Shown: positions 46,215 to 56,419 of the stretch, in pieces
How the letters are laid out: every line of letters begins with the position of its first letter
Position numbering within the stretch: position 1 is the stretch's first letter
Origin: Methylobacterium sp. C25
GTDB taxonomy: Bacteria > Pseudomonadota > Alphaproteobacteria > Rhizobiales > Beijerinckiaceae
Reading direction: 5' to 3'
DNA length: 64,000 bases
NCBI RefSeq assembly: GCF_021352225.1
Contig: NZ_JAAUVI010000005.1
Span: 1-64,000, forward strand
Position numbers and translations under genes: made by a program
The notes under the pieces: model-generated
What the model saw: the letters and a program-made list of their open reading frames with translations, nothing else
The model's database searches: none
What the model was told of the DNA's origin: nothing

Positions 46215-47516
46215 ATGTTGCAGAGCGATGCGCGTATGCCGCTTACCCGGCAGATTTGGGGGCGAATGCGTTCTCCCGAAGCGGCGCCGGGGGTGCTCAT
46301 CATCGTCGAGAATCTCTCGGTTCCTTTCGATCGGCGAGCATGGGCCGAAGCGCTCGCTCTACGGGAGGCGGGCTACAAAGTTAGCGTTATATGCCCCAAA
46401 GGAAACGGTTTTTGTGCGAGCAAAGAATGCTTGGACGGAATACATATTTTTCGGCATTGGTTGCCGATCGCGTCTGGTGGGCCATTATCTTACATTTTGG
46501 AATATGTAGTGGCATTGATATTTCAGCTATATCTATCATTTCGGATAAAAATCACACATGGATTCGATGTCATTCATGCCTGTAATCCGCCTGATCTTAT
46601 CGTATTGGTTGCTGTTTTACATAAATTATTGTTTCGGACGAAGTTTATATATGATCAGCATGATCTCAATCCTGAACTGTTCGAGGTAAAGTTTGGGCGA
46701 CGGGGCATATTCTACAAAACTCTAGAAGTATTTGAGCGTTTGAGTTTCATGTGTGCCGACGCGAGCATTGCGATGAACGAAACTTGTAAGACGCTGGCCA
46801 TTGAACGCGGGCGCATGCCTGCGGAGCGTGTTTGGACGGTCAAGAGTTACCCGGAGCTCAAAACCTTCCGGCCTGTTGAACGCGACGAAACGTTGCGTGG
46901 TGAATTCCGCCAGCTCGTCGGCTGGGTGGGCATCATGGGAGAGCAGGACGGTGTGGACATACTCGTCCGAGCGGCAGCGCACGTCGTCCACACCCTCGGC
47001 CGCACGGACATCGGCTTCATGATCATTGGAGACGGGCCGGAATTCAAGCGAATGCAGGCTCTCGCAAGGCAACTCCAGGTCGAGAATAACGTCAAGTTCA
47101 CCGGCTATATTTCGGGCGAATCCCTCCTGCGGCACATGTCCATTCTAGACATTGGCGTAATTCCGGACCCGCCCAACCCATTCAACCATCATATATCGAT
47201 GAACAAAGTGTTCGAATACATGGCCGTGGGCCTTCCTTTTGTCTTGTTCGATTTGGTTCAGAGTAAGAGCGAGGCGGGTGAAGCTGCGTTGATTGTGGAT
47301 CGACCTACTCCCGATGTTTTGGCCAATGGGATCGTGACGCTTTTGGCGGACGCTCCGGCACGAGAGCGCATGGGTCGATATGGCCGTAGGCAGATTGCCC
47401 ATGAGTTCAGCTGGACAAACGAGAAACCGAAGCTATTGGCGGCATATCGCCAAGTTCTTGGCGAATGGCTGCCTGCGACCGACGTGGTGACTGGAATTGT
47501 TCGCGAGCAGTCGTAA
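46215..47516 (+). CDS. glycosyltransferase family 4
   Basis: 433 aa from ATG 46215 behind GGAGGAG. GT-B fold: N-terminal acceptor half (VLIIVENLSVPFDRRAWAEA, FDVIHACNPPDLIVLVAVLH, FIYDQHDLNPELF), and a C-terminal donor half with WVGIMGEQDGVDILVRAAAH, GDGPEFKRMQALARQLQVEN and the EX7E-like region HHISMNKVFEYMAVGLP. Cytosolic transfer of a sugar to a lipid-linked glycan. AT-rich codons at about 46440-46660 suggest a mosaic gene. Confidence 0.9.
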   Translation: MLQSDARMPLTRQIWGRMRSPEAAPGVLIIVENLSVPFDRRAWAEALALREAGYKVSVICPKGNGFCASKECLDGIHIFRHWLPIASGGPLSYILEYVVALIFQLYLSFRIKITHGFDVIHACNPPDLIVLVAVLHKLLFRTKFIYDQHDLNPELFEVKFGRRGIFYKTLEVFERLSFMCADASIAMNETCKTLAIERGRMPAERVWTVKSYPELKTFRPVERDETLRGEFRQLVGWVGIMGEQDGVDILVRAAAHVVHTLGRTDIGFMIIGDGPEFKRMQALARQLQVENNVKFTGYISGESLLRHMSILDIGVIPDPPNPFNHHISMNKVFEYMAVGLPFVLFDLVQSKSEAGEAALIVDRPTPDVLANGIVTLLADAPARERMGRYGRRQIAHEFSWTNEKPKLLAAYRQVLGEWLPATDVVTGIVREQS

Positions 47517-48478
47517 TGCAACGGCCGTCGATTAGTGTTGTCATCCCGCATCTGAATGATCCGGGTGGGCTGAGGCGGTGCCTAATGTCGCTTTTCGCCC
47601 AAGCTTTTGACACGCGCCGTGTCGAAATCATCGTCGTAGACAACGGTTCGACGTCTCTTCCGGTCGAGATTAGGTCTGAATTCCAAGGAGTTGTGCTTGC
47701 TCAGGAAGAGGAGCCGGGCCCTGGTCGAGCGCGCAACAGGGGGGTCAGCGTCGCCACGGCGCCACTGATCGCCTTCATGGATGCCGATTGCGTGGCAGAT
47801 CGCAATTGGCTTGCGACAATCGAGAGCGCCTTCGCCGACCAGGCGCTAGAGGTCGCCGGCGGTCAGGTGCGGATTGCAATGGCAAATCCCTCCCGGCCGA
47901 CAATGCTCGAAGCGTACGAAAGCGTCTTTTCGTACCGCCAGAAGCACTACATCGAGAAGCTCGGCTTCTCTTGCGGCGGCAATCTTGCCATGCGCCGTTC
48001 GGTTTTTGATAGGGTCGGACCGTTTGCAGGTATCGAGATTTCAGAGGATCGTGATTGGGGCCAGCGTGCAACTGCCATGGGCGTGCGGACCCACTTCGTT
48101 CCCGAAATGACTGTCTATCACCCGCCGAGTAAGCTCCTCAGTGAACTCTATCGAAGGTGGGATCGGCACATCAGCCATGACTTCGCACGAAGACCTCGCG
48201 GATGGGTGGGGCGGACAAATTGGATCCTGAGGGCGGTCGCTGTGCTGTTTTCGCCGATCGTGGAGGTCCCGCGTACGTTGCCTTCGGCTCAGCTTGCGAC
48301 GTGGAGGGAACGCTATCTGGTGTCGGTGGCGATTGGGAAAATCCGCGTGCATCGCGCGAAGCGTATGCTTGAGCAGGTTTTCGATCCGGGGCGCGCTGTA
48401 ACGAGCCTGGACTGGAACAGGCCCAAAAGCAGCCGGCTGCATGCGTCCGCCTCGGAAAAGCAGGCGACTTTGGGTTAG
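47516..48478 (+). CDS. glycosyltransferase family 2
   Basis: 320 aa; ATG at 47516 overlaps the previous stop (TAATG). GT-A fold: SISVVIPHLNDPGGLRRCLM, RVEIIVVDNGSTSLPVEIRS, APLIAFMDADCVADRNWL with the metal-binding Asp-x-Asp, and FSCGGNLAMRRSVFDRVGPF with an ISEDRDWGQRA acceptor motif. Cytosolic face of the membrane, coupled to the GT4 gene. Confidence 0.9.
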   Translation: MQRPSISVVIPHLNDPGGLRRCLMSLFAQAFDTRRVEIIVVDNGSTSLPVEIRSEFQGVVLAQEEEPGPGRARNRGVSVATAPLIAFMDADCVADRNWLATIESAFADQALEVAGGQVRIAMANPSRPTMLEAYESVFSYRQKHYIEKLGFSCGGNLAMRRSVFDRVGPFAGIEISEDRDWGQRATAMGVRTHFVPEMTVYHPPSKLLSELYRRWDRHISHDFARRPRGWVGRTNWILRAVAVLFSPIVEVPRTLPSAQLATWRERYLVSVAIGKIRVHRAKRMLEQVFDPGRAVTSLDWNRPKSSRLHASASEKQATLG

Positions 48479-48898
48479 CGCCAGCTTCGCAGGGCGCTGA
48501 TCGTTCCCTCGGCATCGACCAAGCGGCATCCGGCTCGGACCAAATGCGCGACCTGCCCTCGTGAAGCGGCTTCCCCGGGCGACTAAGTCGAACGAACTAG
48601 CGACAGCTGTTGGGGTGCCGGACGAACAGTGGTGAGGTCGCTGAGCAACCGCACGCTGCGCTACGAGACGGTTTTCGGACGCAGCCCTGAGCGGCTAGTC
48701 GGAGGCCGCCCCTGCGTTGGTCGGATAAGCGAAGTCGCTCGTTATTGCCCTACACTGCAATGGATTACGCCGGTTCTGTTTTGTGATCCGCCTATTGCAT
48801 GAATTGCTGGGTTTATTTCGATCCGTACTCTGTGAGACGTCACAATTCACGCCATTCGAGTCGCACCGAGTCAGGGCGGCGTAACGCGGGGGAAACTG
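48479..48898. other. intergenic stretch
   Basis: No gene recognised. Probably the promoter of the epimerase-aminotransferase pair; the last 100 bp are AT-richer. Confidence 0.4.
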
Positions 48899-49888
48899 AT
48901 GCGCATATTGGTCACTGGAGGTGCCGGCCTGATCGGCGCTCACCTCGTCTCGAAGATCATTGCGGCCGGGCATGAGGCAATCGCCTTCGATAGTTTTCAG
49001 TTCTCGCATTTCGCGCCCATGAATAGCTTCGAGGCAGAGGCGCTCGCGTATCGCTTCGACGTGCTTCTTGCCGGGGCAACCACCCTGCGCGGGTCGACGA
49101 CGAGTAAGCGAGAGCTTGCCGGCGTCCTGAGCGATCATTCCCCGGACTGCGTGATACACCTGGCTGCAACTCCGCTTGTGACCATGGCGACGTCCCACCC
49201 TGAGGAGGCCAAGCTTTCAATTTTTGATGGCACCATCAACCTGCTGGAACTTCTCCGTCAGAAGACGAGTGTGAAGCGTTTCGTCTACATCTCCTCCAGC
49301 ATGGTTTATGGCGACTTCACGCAAGACCCGATGCCAGAAACCGGTCCGACCCGGCCAGTGAACATTTACGGAGCGCTCAAGCTCGCGGGGGAAGTCGCCA
49401 CTGCCAGCTACCTGCGTAACAGCCCCATCGAGCCTGTGGTCGTGCGTCCATCGGCAGTCTACGGACCAACTGACGTCAACCGGCGAGTCGTCCAGCTCTT
49501 CTGTGAGAACGCTCTGTTGAACCGGCCTCTTCGCGTGAAGAGCAGCCGCGATACCGTAATGGACTTCAGTTTCGTGCAGGACGTGGCTGATGGTCTCCTG
49601 CTGGCCGCCACACAGCCTGGCGCTGCCGGTAGGACTTTCAACATCACGCGCGGCGAGGGCCGTTCGCTGGATGAATTGGCCGAGGCTGTCCAAGCCTATG
49701 CCGGCCGGCGTGTACAGATTGAGCGGGAACCAAGCTTTGATACCGATCGTCCCCGTCGCGGTTCGCTAGATATTTCGCAAGCCCGGGAATTCCTGGGATA
49801 CTCGCCGAAATTTGGACTCGAGCAGGGTGTTGCGAACTACCTGCGGCATCTCCGGAGCCAGCCTGACAGCGTACCGCAGGTGGCATGA
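48899..49888 (+). CDS. NAD-dependent sugar epimerase/dehydratase
   Basis: 329 aa extended SDR. NAD motif VTGGAGLIGAHLVSKIIAAG at the start, DCVIHLAATPLVTMATSHPE, the Ser of YISSSMVYGDFTQDP and catalytic Tyr-x-x-x-Lys in NIYGALKLAGE. VVRPSAVYGPTDVNRRVVQL is the substrate loop. Converts a nucleotide sugar. The stop overlaps the next gene as ATGATG. Confidence 0.9.
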   Translation: MRILVTGGAGLIGAHLVSKIIAAGHEAIAFDSFQFSHFAPMNSFEAEALAYRFDVLLAGATTLRGSTTSKRELAGVLSDHSPDCVIHLAATPLVTMATSHPEEAKLSIFDGTINLLELLRQKTSVKRFVYISSSMVYGDFTQDPMPETGPTRPVNIYGALKLAGEVATASYLRNSPIEPVVVRPSAVYGPTDVNRRVVQLFCENALLNRPLRVKSSRDTVMDFSFVQDVADGLLLAATQPGAAGRTFNITRGEGRSLDELAEAVQAYAGRRVQIEREPSFDTDRPRRGSLDISQAREFLGYSPKFGLEQGVANYLRHLRSQPDSVPQVA

Positions 49889-51048
49889 TGCATTCGGTCA
49901 TTCCGTTTTTCGGCAGCGCACGAGAGAACACTGAGATCGCATCCGAGGCGAGCGCAGCTATCCATGCTGTGCTTTGCTCTGGTCAGATGCTGCAAAGCAA
50001 ATGGGTGGAAGCTTTCGAGGATGGGATCTCGGCTGCCGCCGGCCGCCGGCACACAGTCGCAGTCGGGTCGGCCACCGACGCGCTATTCTTCGCGCTGATC
50101 GCTCTCGGTGTAGGCCCGGGAGACGAGGTCATCACGACCGATCTCTCCTTTATCCCCTCGGCCTCATGCATCCTTCGAGCTGGTGCGACGCCTGTCTTGG
50201 TCGATGTCGCAGACGACTGCAATATCGACCTTGACAGGGCCGCTGCAGCGATCGGCCCGCGCACCAAGGCAATGATCTTCGTGCATCTGTTCGGCGGCCT
50301 GACCGACCCCGCACGGGTCGCCGCTTTCGCATCTCGTCACAGAATCGCACTGATCGAGGACGCTTCTCAGGCGTTCGGTGCTGCTTATGGGGATCGGCCC
50401 GCGGGAAGTACGGGCGACATCAGTGTCTTTAGCTTCGATCCTACCAAGGTCTTGAGCGCGCCGGGATCCGGCGGCTGCGCAATGACCAACGACAGCGCGT
50501 TGGCCGGTCAAATGCGGCGCTTGCGCTACCATGGAAAGGAGCAGGGCGCATTTCTCGAGCCGGGATACAATTCACAAATGTCGTCTCTGACGGCGGCAGT
50601 GCTCGACATTAAGCACCAGCGTCAATCGGTGTGGGCGGACCGCCGTCGACAGATTGCCGAGGTATACGACAACACACTCGACCGGCTTGGCTGGAAGCGC
50701 CCTCGTTGGGATCCGGCCGTCGTTCATGGACGCCACAAGTATGTATTTCTCGCACCCGACCGCGATCGTCTGCGGGATGAATTGCTATCCCATGGTGTGC
50801 CAACCATGATCCACTATGCCGTCCCATTCCACGAAGAACCTATTTTCTCCGCATTTGTTGACGATCCGACGGCCTATCCTCGGTCCAGCTCTTTCGCTCG
50901 TGCCACACTCTCTCTCCCGATCAATGGACATCTCGAGGACGAGGAGGTTGCGCGAATTGTGAGTGCGCTTGAGGCCTTCCAGACCAGTGCTGAGATCGCG
51001 GTAGACACATCGATGGACCCAGCGCCCATGGCTCGGAAGGTTGGCTAA
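49885..51048 (+). CDS. DegT/DnrJ/EryC1/StrS aminotransferase
   Basis: 387 aa PLP enzyme. Substrate and PLP motifs: GSATDALFFALIALGVGPGD, EVITTDLSFIPSASCILRAG, LVDVADDCNIDLDRAAAAIG, LIEDASQAFGAAYGDRPAGS, and the PLP lysine in FSFDPTKVLSAPGSGGC. Adds an amino group to a keto-sugar nucleotide. Coupled to the epimerase gene, which fits a keto-sugar to amino-sugar route. Confidence 0.92.
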   Translation: MMHSVIPFFGSARENTEIASEASAAIHAVLCSGQMLQSKWVEAFEDGISAAAGRRHTVAVGSATDALFFALIALGVGPGDEVITTDLSFIPSASCILRAGATPVLVDVADDCNIDLDRAAAAIGPRTKAMIFVHLFGGLTDPARVAAFASRHRIALIEDASQAFGAAYGDRPAGSTGDISVFSFDPTKVLSAPGSGGCAMTNDSALAGQMRRLRYHGKEQGAFLEPGYNSQMSSLTAAVLDIKHQRQSVWADRRRQIAEVYDNTLDRLGWKRPRWDPAVVHGRHKYVFLAPDRDRLRDELLSHGVPTMIHYAVPFHEEPIFSAFVDDPTAYPRSSSFARATLSLPINGHLEDEEVARIVSALEAFQTSAEIAVDTSMDPAPMARKVG

Positions 51049-51375
51049 GCGCACCTTGGGGATAGATCTGTCCCCAATAGAGGAAGTGTGACCTACCTGT
51101 CACGCTTCGCGCTCAGAAGATAAGCGGGACGGCGACCAGGCTCGTGCCGTAATGCGCCTTGTTCCCCCACCTCGGCTGCGCCCGGCAACCGTCGCGATCT
51201 CGATGGCCGCTGGGCCAGACGGCCACCGACGCTCGATTGCGTGGTCTTTTGCCTGGTTGCCGATCAGAAGCAACCCAAAGCTCGCGCTTGTAGAACTGAG
51301 CCCACGCAGCCAAGCGAAGGCCCTTCGGCCACGTCTGGCATCTCAGTTCACCGATTGCCTCGATCACGTGACCAC
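51049..51375. other. convergent intergenic stretch
   Basis: Lies between the convergent aminotransferase and glycosyltransferase genes. No gene or clear terminator seen. Confidence 0.4.
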
Positions 51376-52245
51376 TCAACTAGTCATGTTCCGCGTTGTC
51401 TGATCTCGCTGCCAGACAATCTCGTCGCCGAGCCCGGCTCTTTTTCCGGGCGTCCGCTGGCGAGTACGGGCGCGAGCACGGGCTGTAAGGCTGACGTAGA
51501 GATAGATCGCAATGCCCGCCCATAGCTGAGGTTTTGCCGCGAGCTTGGCGAGCGCGACACCATTCTCGACGCTTCTATGGCTGCGGTCTGCCGGGAATAG
51601 AGACGAAAGCTCGAGTAGACCATGATAGATCCTGCTGCGGACGGCTAACAAGGATCTCAAGTCGCGTGGAGCATATACGGTTGAAGTTTCAGATTTAAGG
51701 GATGCACGCTCTCTCGGATCGAACTGTAAGCGTACGAACGAATCGTCGGCAAGAACATTGGGAAAAGTCCCGAACCTCCTACGTCCAGCCTCTGATAATG
51801 CATAGACGCCCGAGCCGCCCACGCCCTCGCCTGCCGATGGCAAACATGCTCTAACGCGAAAATACTGTCGCACCGGCCATGAGCTCTTACTTACTTCGTA
51901 CTGGCCGACTGGAGAGCAGACAAGTACGTCACCAACTTCGAGACGACGCGCGAGCGCGCGCAGCACGTTGGGTGTGACCATAACATCAGCATCAACGTAG
52001 AAGCGCGGAAACCATGTCGCTGAATCGTCGCCCACGTTCAAAGCGTAGACTTTGCTTGCCACCGAAACCTCGATGACCTCGACCGCGGATCCGAATTTCC
52101 TCGCAATGTCTGCAGTGTCGTCGATACACCCATTGCAAACTACAATAATTTCGAATTCGGTCCGTGACGTGCGTTCGAGCAATGTAGCCAGTAACCTTCC
52201 GATCACAGTGGCTTCATTGTGCGCAGGGATTATGATCGACATCAT
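51376..52245 (-). CDS. glycosyltransferase family 2
   Basis: 289 aa. SIIIPAHNEATVIGRLLATL, FEIIVVCNGCIDDTADIARK and the metal motif FYVDADVMVTPNVL in a GT-A domain. Past residue 150 it has GVGGSGVYALSEAGRRRFGT and DDSFVRLQFDPRERASL. A C-terminal hydrophobic stretch (LWAGIAIYLYVSL) suggests membrane contact. Follows the autokinase gene on the minus strand, about 60 bp downstream. Confidence 0.88.
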   Translation of the reverse strand: MMSIIIPAHNEATVIGRLLATLLERTSRTEFEIIVVCNGCIDDTADIARKFGSAVEVIEVSVASKVYALNVGDDSATWFPRFYVDADVMVTPNVLRALARRLEVGDVLVCSPVGQYEVSKSSWPVRQYFRVRACLPSAGEGVGGSGVYALSEAGRRRFGTFPNVLADDSFVRLQFDPRERASLKSETSTVYAPRDLRSLLAVRSRIYHGLLELSSLFPADRSHRSVENGVALAKLAAKPQLWAGIAIYLYVSLTARARARTRQRTPGKRAGLGDEIVWQRDQTTRNMTS

Positions 52246-52308
52246 GGCGGCGTGTCGGTCGCGGTGAGTGTTTGATGTTTAATTATGAAATTTCAAAAAT
52301 CATAATAT

Positions 52309-54621
52309 TCAAGAAACAAAATGATCCTTTTGGCGATAATGTGATATGTAGCGACTCGCGTACATTGTTTTATAGTTGGATTCATAGCTCTTATATCTGC
52401 CCATGTTTACTTTCGACAAGACGACGCCTAGAAGATTTTCTTGAACGTTCTTGGCAGACTTCAAGCTCTTTTCTACGAGCTCTCGCTTGGTTCGCCCCCA
52501 CTCGACAACAAGAATAAATCCTTCGATGAATCTAAAACTTGTTCTAACGTCGACGAGGGGAACCATCGGCGGAAGATCGGCGATGACGTAGTCGTATTCC
52601 GAAAGAAGCTTCTCGAAGAGCGTGACGGTTCCCGGCGCCGAGAAAAACTCGCTGCTATGGGCCGGCGTGGGGCCTATACAGCCGGGAAGGAAGTCCAACC
52701 GGGTGAGCGGCTCATGCCATATGAGTTCGCGAACCTTTTCGTGTTCAGAGGCAGCCTCGAGGATTCCGCCAGGTGCGCTCGGAGCGAGCTGCTGAGAGAG
52801 GCAAGGATTGTTCAGGTCGCAATCCACGAGAACGACGCGAGCACCGACGTGAGCCATCAGAATTGCCAGGGACGCGGCTGTCGACGACTTCCCCTCGTCT
52901 GGCAAGGTCGACGTAATCCCGATGATGCGGCTGGATCGGCCCACTCGAGGAGCGAGTGTCGACTTCAGCAGAAGGAATGCGTCCGCAAAGTGTGAGTGCG
53001 GCGCGTCGACGACGTTCCAGATCACATCATTGCTTCGCAAAATCGTCCGCTCAGAGCATGGCAGCGGAGTCGCCCCGCCGTGCCTTCGTTCATTCCGACC
53101 GGATGTCCTAAGCAGCGGAACCATGGCCAGGCACTCGGACTGTAAAACGTCGTTAATCTGATCGCTCGTTCTGAAGACGTTGTCGAACGTCTCACGCAAA
53201 AAGCCGAGGCCGGCTCCAAGCAGCAAGCCCGCCAAGGTCGTGCCCGCAAGAACGAGATTCGCCTTCGTTTGGTTTGTTGCGGTTGGAACTGTTGCACGAG
53301 CCATAATGGTTGCGATGCCGGCAGGAAACGATTGCTGCTGAAGTAACTCAGTATAACGCTGCGCTAGGTTGTTCGAGAGAGACGAGTAGGTTTGCGCCGA
53401 ACTTTCTAGATTCCGTAGAACTGACTGCGCCTGATTGGTGGTGCGCGTCGTAGTGATCGCGTCATCAAGTCGCTTCTCGACGCTGCGCTGCCGCTCCATC
53501 GCGATTTCCAAGTTGCTCTTATAAGTCTCTGCGATGCTCTTCGTCTCGCTTGCGATAGCCGAGTTGATGACCTGCAATTTGCGCTGGAGGTTCTCAACGG
53601 CTTGATGCTTCGCGCCGTATCGGGCCGACCAATCGGCAATGCGCGCAGACAACTCGATAAATTCCGACCGCAATTTCGCCATGCCTGGGCTATTCGCCAC
53701 ATCGGAGACTGTAGCGGCGCTTCGCGGATCGACTTGATTTGCTTTTATGACGGCGTTGATGCGATCGAGCCGTGCGCGCGCTTCGGTGCTGCGTTCGCGC
53801 GCCGCGGCCACTTCGGCATTCAAAGCTCCGAGTTCCTGATCATTGAGGAGATGACCTTGCGCCGTTACGATCTTGTTCTTCGATTTGAAGTCGATCACGG
53901 CTTGGTCAGCCGCCAAACTCTGTAGATGAAGTTCGGCAAGCCGCTCCTGCATCCAGGTCGATGCGGCTAGGGTTCCTGCGGATCGGATGTCGCGTTGCCC
54001 ATCGATGTAAGCCGAGGCGATTCCATTCGCGACATTGGCCGCCCTTAACGGATCGGACGCTCGGAACCTCACAGCGACTACATAGCTCCCGCCGACCCGC
54101 CAGACTTCCAGCCGAGCCTTCAGCGCTTCGATCGCCTGCGCCATCAACGCATCGCTACTAGGAGCGACTGCATCTTTCCCTTCTTTCTCGTCCGTGGCGA
54201 ACAACGCAGCGACAAAATTCCGTAGTCGCGCGAATGCGCTTTCGGGCGGCTTCGTGAATTCGGGCACGTCCAAGAGGTGCAACTTGTCGATCACGGCGGC
54301 AAGGTTCTTGTCGGATCGTATAATCCCGATCTGCGTCTCAATGCCTGACCCATCGAGGGGGGCTTCGTCATAGACCGAAGCGTTGTTAAAGATCTGCACC
54401 TTGCGAGCTTCGACGAGCAGAGAGACCTCCGCACTGAATGTCGGCTGGACATTCCTCGTGTAAGCAAAGCCGATCCCCAGCCCGCATACCGCTGTCAGCA
54501 TCATCAGGACGGCTTGTCGTCGGAGCATGCCACCGATGGACTTTAGCATCGGGCGAAGAGTATCCGGCTCTCGCGCGGTCTCTGCTTTCCATGGGATCGT
54601 TTCGGTGACACTGTTGAGCAT
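52309..54621 (-). CDS. Wzc/ExoP-type polysaccharide co-polymerase and tyrosine autokinase
   Basis: 770 aa. A Wzz domain with two membrane helices (about residues 37-55, AVLMMLTAVCGLGIGFAYTR, and about 455-475, NLVLAGTTLAGLLLGAGLGF) enclosing a coiled-coil periplasmic part. The cytoplasmic BY-kinase has Walker A ITSTLPDEGKSSTAASLA, Walker A' VVLVDCDLNN and Walker B DYVIADLPP. The tail has six Tyr in 25 residues (GRYKSYESNYKTMYASRYIS), the autophosphorylation cluster. It controls polymer length and export. Confidence 0.92.
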   Translation of the reverse strand: MLNSVTETIPWKAETAREPDTLRPMLKSIGGMLRRQAVLMMLTAVCGLGIGFAYTRNVQPTFSAEVSLLVEARKVQIFNNASVYDEAPLDGSGIETQIGIIRSDKNLAAVIDKLHLLDVPEFTKPPESAFARLRNFVAALFATDEKEGKDAVAPSSDALMAQAIEALKARLEVWRVGGSYVVAVRFRASDPLRAANVANGIASAYIDGQRDIRSAGTLAASTWMQERLAELHLQSLAADQAVIDFKSKNKIVTAQGHLLNDQELGALNAEVAAARERSTEARARLDRINAVIKANQVDPRSAATVSDVANSPGMAKLRSEFIELSARIADWSARYGAKHQAVENLQRKLQVINSAIASETKSIAETYKSNLEIAMERQRSVEKRLDDAITTTRTTNQAQSVLRNLESSAQTYSSLSNNLAQRYTELLQQQSFPAGIATIMARATVPTATNQTKANLVLAGTTLAGLLLGAGLGFLRETFDNVFRTSDQINDVLQSECLAMVPLLRTSGRNERRHGGATPLPCSERTILRSNDVIWNVVDAPHSHFADAFLLLKSTLAPRVGRSSRIIGITSTLPDEGKSSTAASLAILMAHVGARVVLVDCDLNNPCLSQQLAPSAPGGILEAASEHEKVRELIWHEPLTRLDFLPGCIGPTPAHSSEFFSAPGTVTLFEKLLSEYDYVIADLPPMVPLVDVRTSFRFIEGFILVVEWGRTKRELVEKSLKSAKNVQENLLGVVLSKVNMGRYKSYESNYKTMYASRYISHYRQKDHFVS

Positions 54622-55427
54622 GGTCTGACCGACTGTACCCGTAGCGAGTTGTGGCTGAGACGCGTCCAGCAGTCCTTTTCGTCGATTGCATCGACGGGAT
54701 GCCAGCGAGCAGCTGCTCGGCCGAGTATGAAGATTGCGGTATGATTAGATATTCGGAATAGGTAGTAGTCGCCTCATACCAATGTGGTAGGTTTCAGATT
54801 AAAATTCGATCGATCGTATGTAGCTGGATGGCAGATACTTAGACCGAAGGTTGAGTTTTTCGCCCGGTTGCCGAGGGGCATAATGCGTGGGGGCGCCTCG
54901 AAGCTTGTTTGTATGCTATGGTATGGGCATTCTAAGCAGTGCAAAGCCGATCATGATTTGCGAATTCGGCCAAATAAGCTCTACTTAATTGTCGAAAAAA
55001 TGCCTGCCTCGCTTCGAGGCGACTGGCTTTATGCCGTAGTTGGTCCGTGGGGTATTGTCGTGAGGGCACGCGCTGCTTTGGGGTCGCGATATTCACTACA
55101 TGCCCTGCGTTAATGATTGGACGAGAATGAGCAGAATTGGATAGCGAGATGGGGCGGCCGCATTATTCTTCGTGAACATTGTTCATATCCGGCATCAGAA
55201 TGCCGTCGGGCCGTTGACACTAAGAAAAAGTTTGCATTACGCTTAAACTCCAATTCAAACCGAGCCTCGTGGTCAAAATTTGAATTCGGCTGGGGGCGGA
55301 TAGAAATCTCCAGTTTAAGTTCAGGATCGACAATAATATCGCGTTTGTTCAGTACAAATAGAGCGCAATAGGATGTCGATCATTTAAGTGGTTTGGGTCG
55401 AGTGCCATTTTAATAGTGGAGGGAGTC
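54622..55427. other. 800-bp control region without a confident gene
   Basis: A plus-strand frame at 54784-55113 (109 codons) lacks a family and a good start. The region is AT-rich and separates the autokinase gene from the LuxR-type regulator, so it likely contains promoters and binding sites for the locus. No perfect palindrome was noticed. Confidence 0.4.
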
Positions 55428-56384
55428 ATGCAGCCGGCCGAACATGAGCAGATCGACCTTCCAATTAAAGTGGACAACGGTCCAAGGAGTACGCTTGGCC
55501 GGCTTTTCGGTCGCGTCGAAGCCAATAGAAAGCATCGTCTTGTGCTTATCATTGAGAGCCCAGTTCGGCGCGAAAGCCTGCATTTTCTGCTGGCTAACGT
55601 CCTGGAGGAGTGCACAGTAGAAAGCTATGCGGGACTCGATGAGATCTCGCGGGAGCAAGTCGATTTGATGCTGGTCTGCCAGTCATCCATTCCGCGGGCG
55701 ATGTCGGAAGCGCGCGAGTATATCGATGCGGTGAAGGCAAAGTTCGCCTCGGTGGCTCTTCTGGTCATGTCCGACGAAGACGATATTGAGCTAGCAAGCG
55801 CTGTTCTGCGCTGCGGTGCAAAGGGCTATGTGATGGCGTCCCTCGGAACGTCGGCCTTCGTTGCGGCTATCCGGTTAGCCATGGCGGGAGGCGTCTACGT
55901 TCCAACGTCTCTAATCGAATATTGGACTTGCGGGCATAGGCCGACGGCCGACAGCTTACCTGACGATGATCAGGTCGGTGCAGATCATGACAGCAGTTGC
56001 GAGGCTGTCTCCTCCCGAACTAGCCCCGCGACAAACGTCTTCACGTTGCGCGAACTCGACGTCATCGAGCAGCTGAAGAGTGGGCAACCGAACAAGTTGA
56101 TCGCTTATGGCCTCAATATGAGCGAGAGCACCGTAAAGGTGCACATGCGCAACATTATGCGTAAGCTCGGGGCCACCAATCGAACGCAAGTCGCGTTTTA
56201 CGTTCGGGGTGGGGTCGCTCCTACGCCCTCGCAGCGCGTTCCGTCCATGGTCGCACAGAAGCTCTCCACCTCGTCTACTGCGCGTGCGGCGTCTTTGAGC
56301 GGCATGAACAGCGGAAGTCAGTCGTGTCTCGACGGACATCCTGAAAGTGATACTCAAACCTCGGGTCTGAAGCGGTTCGGATAA
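55428..56384 (+). CDS. LuxR/NarL-type regulator with degenerate receiver domain
   Basis: 318 aa from ATG 55428, after GGAGGGAGTC. Residues 35-155 have the receiver fold (RLVLIIESPVRRESLHFLLA, ISREQVDLMLVCQSSIPRAM, SVALLVMSDEDDIELASAVL, GAKGYVMASLGTSAFVAAIR). The phospho-acceptor Asp expected at the end of DLMLVCQ is Cys or Gln, and the acidic pair is reduced to one Glu. The HTH is TLRELDVIEQLKSGQPNKLI and LNMSESTVKVHMRNIMRKLG. The tail is polar. Likely a phosphorylation-independent regulator of the glycan locus. Confidence 0.85.
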   Translation: MQPAEHEQIDLPIKVDNGPRSTLGRLFGRVEANRKHRLVLIIESPVRRESLHFLLANVLEECTVESYAGLDEISREQVDLMLVCQSSIPRAMSEAREYIDAVKAKFASVALLVMSDEDDIELASAVLRCGAKGYVMASLGTSAFVAAIRLAMAGGVYVPTSLIEYWTCGHRPTADSLPDDDQVGADHDSSCEAVSSRTSPATNVFTLRELDVIEQLKSGQPNKLIAYGLNMSESTVKVHMRNIMRKLGATNRTQVAFYVRGGVAPTPSQRVPSMVAQKLSTSSTARAASLSGMNSGSQSCLDGHPESDTQTSGLKRFG

Positions 56385-56419
56385 CTCGGATCCGTGTCGT
56401 GACATCGTGAGATACGGCC

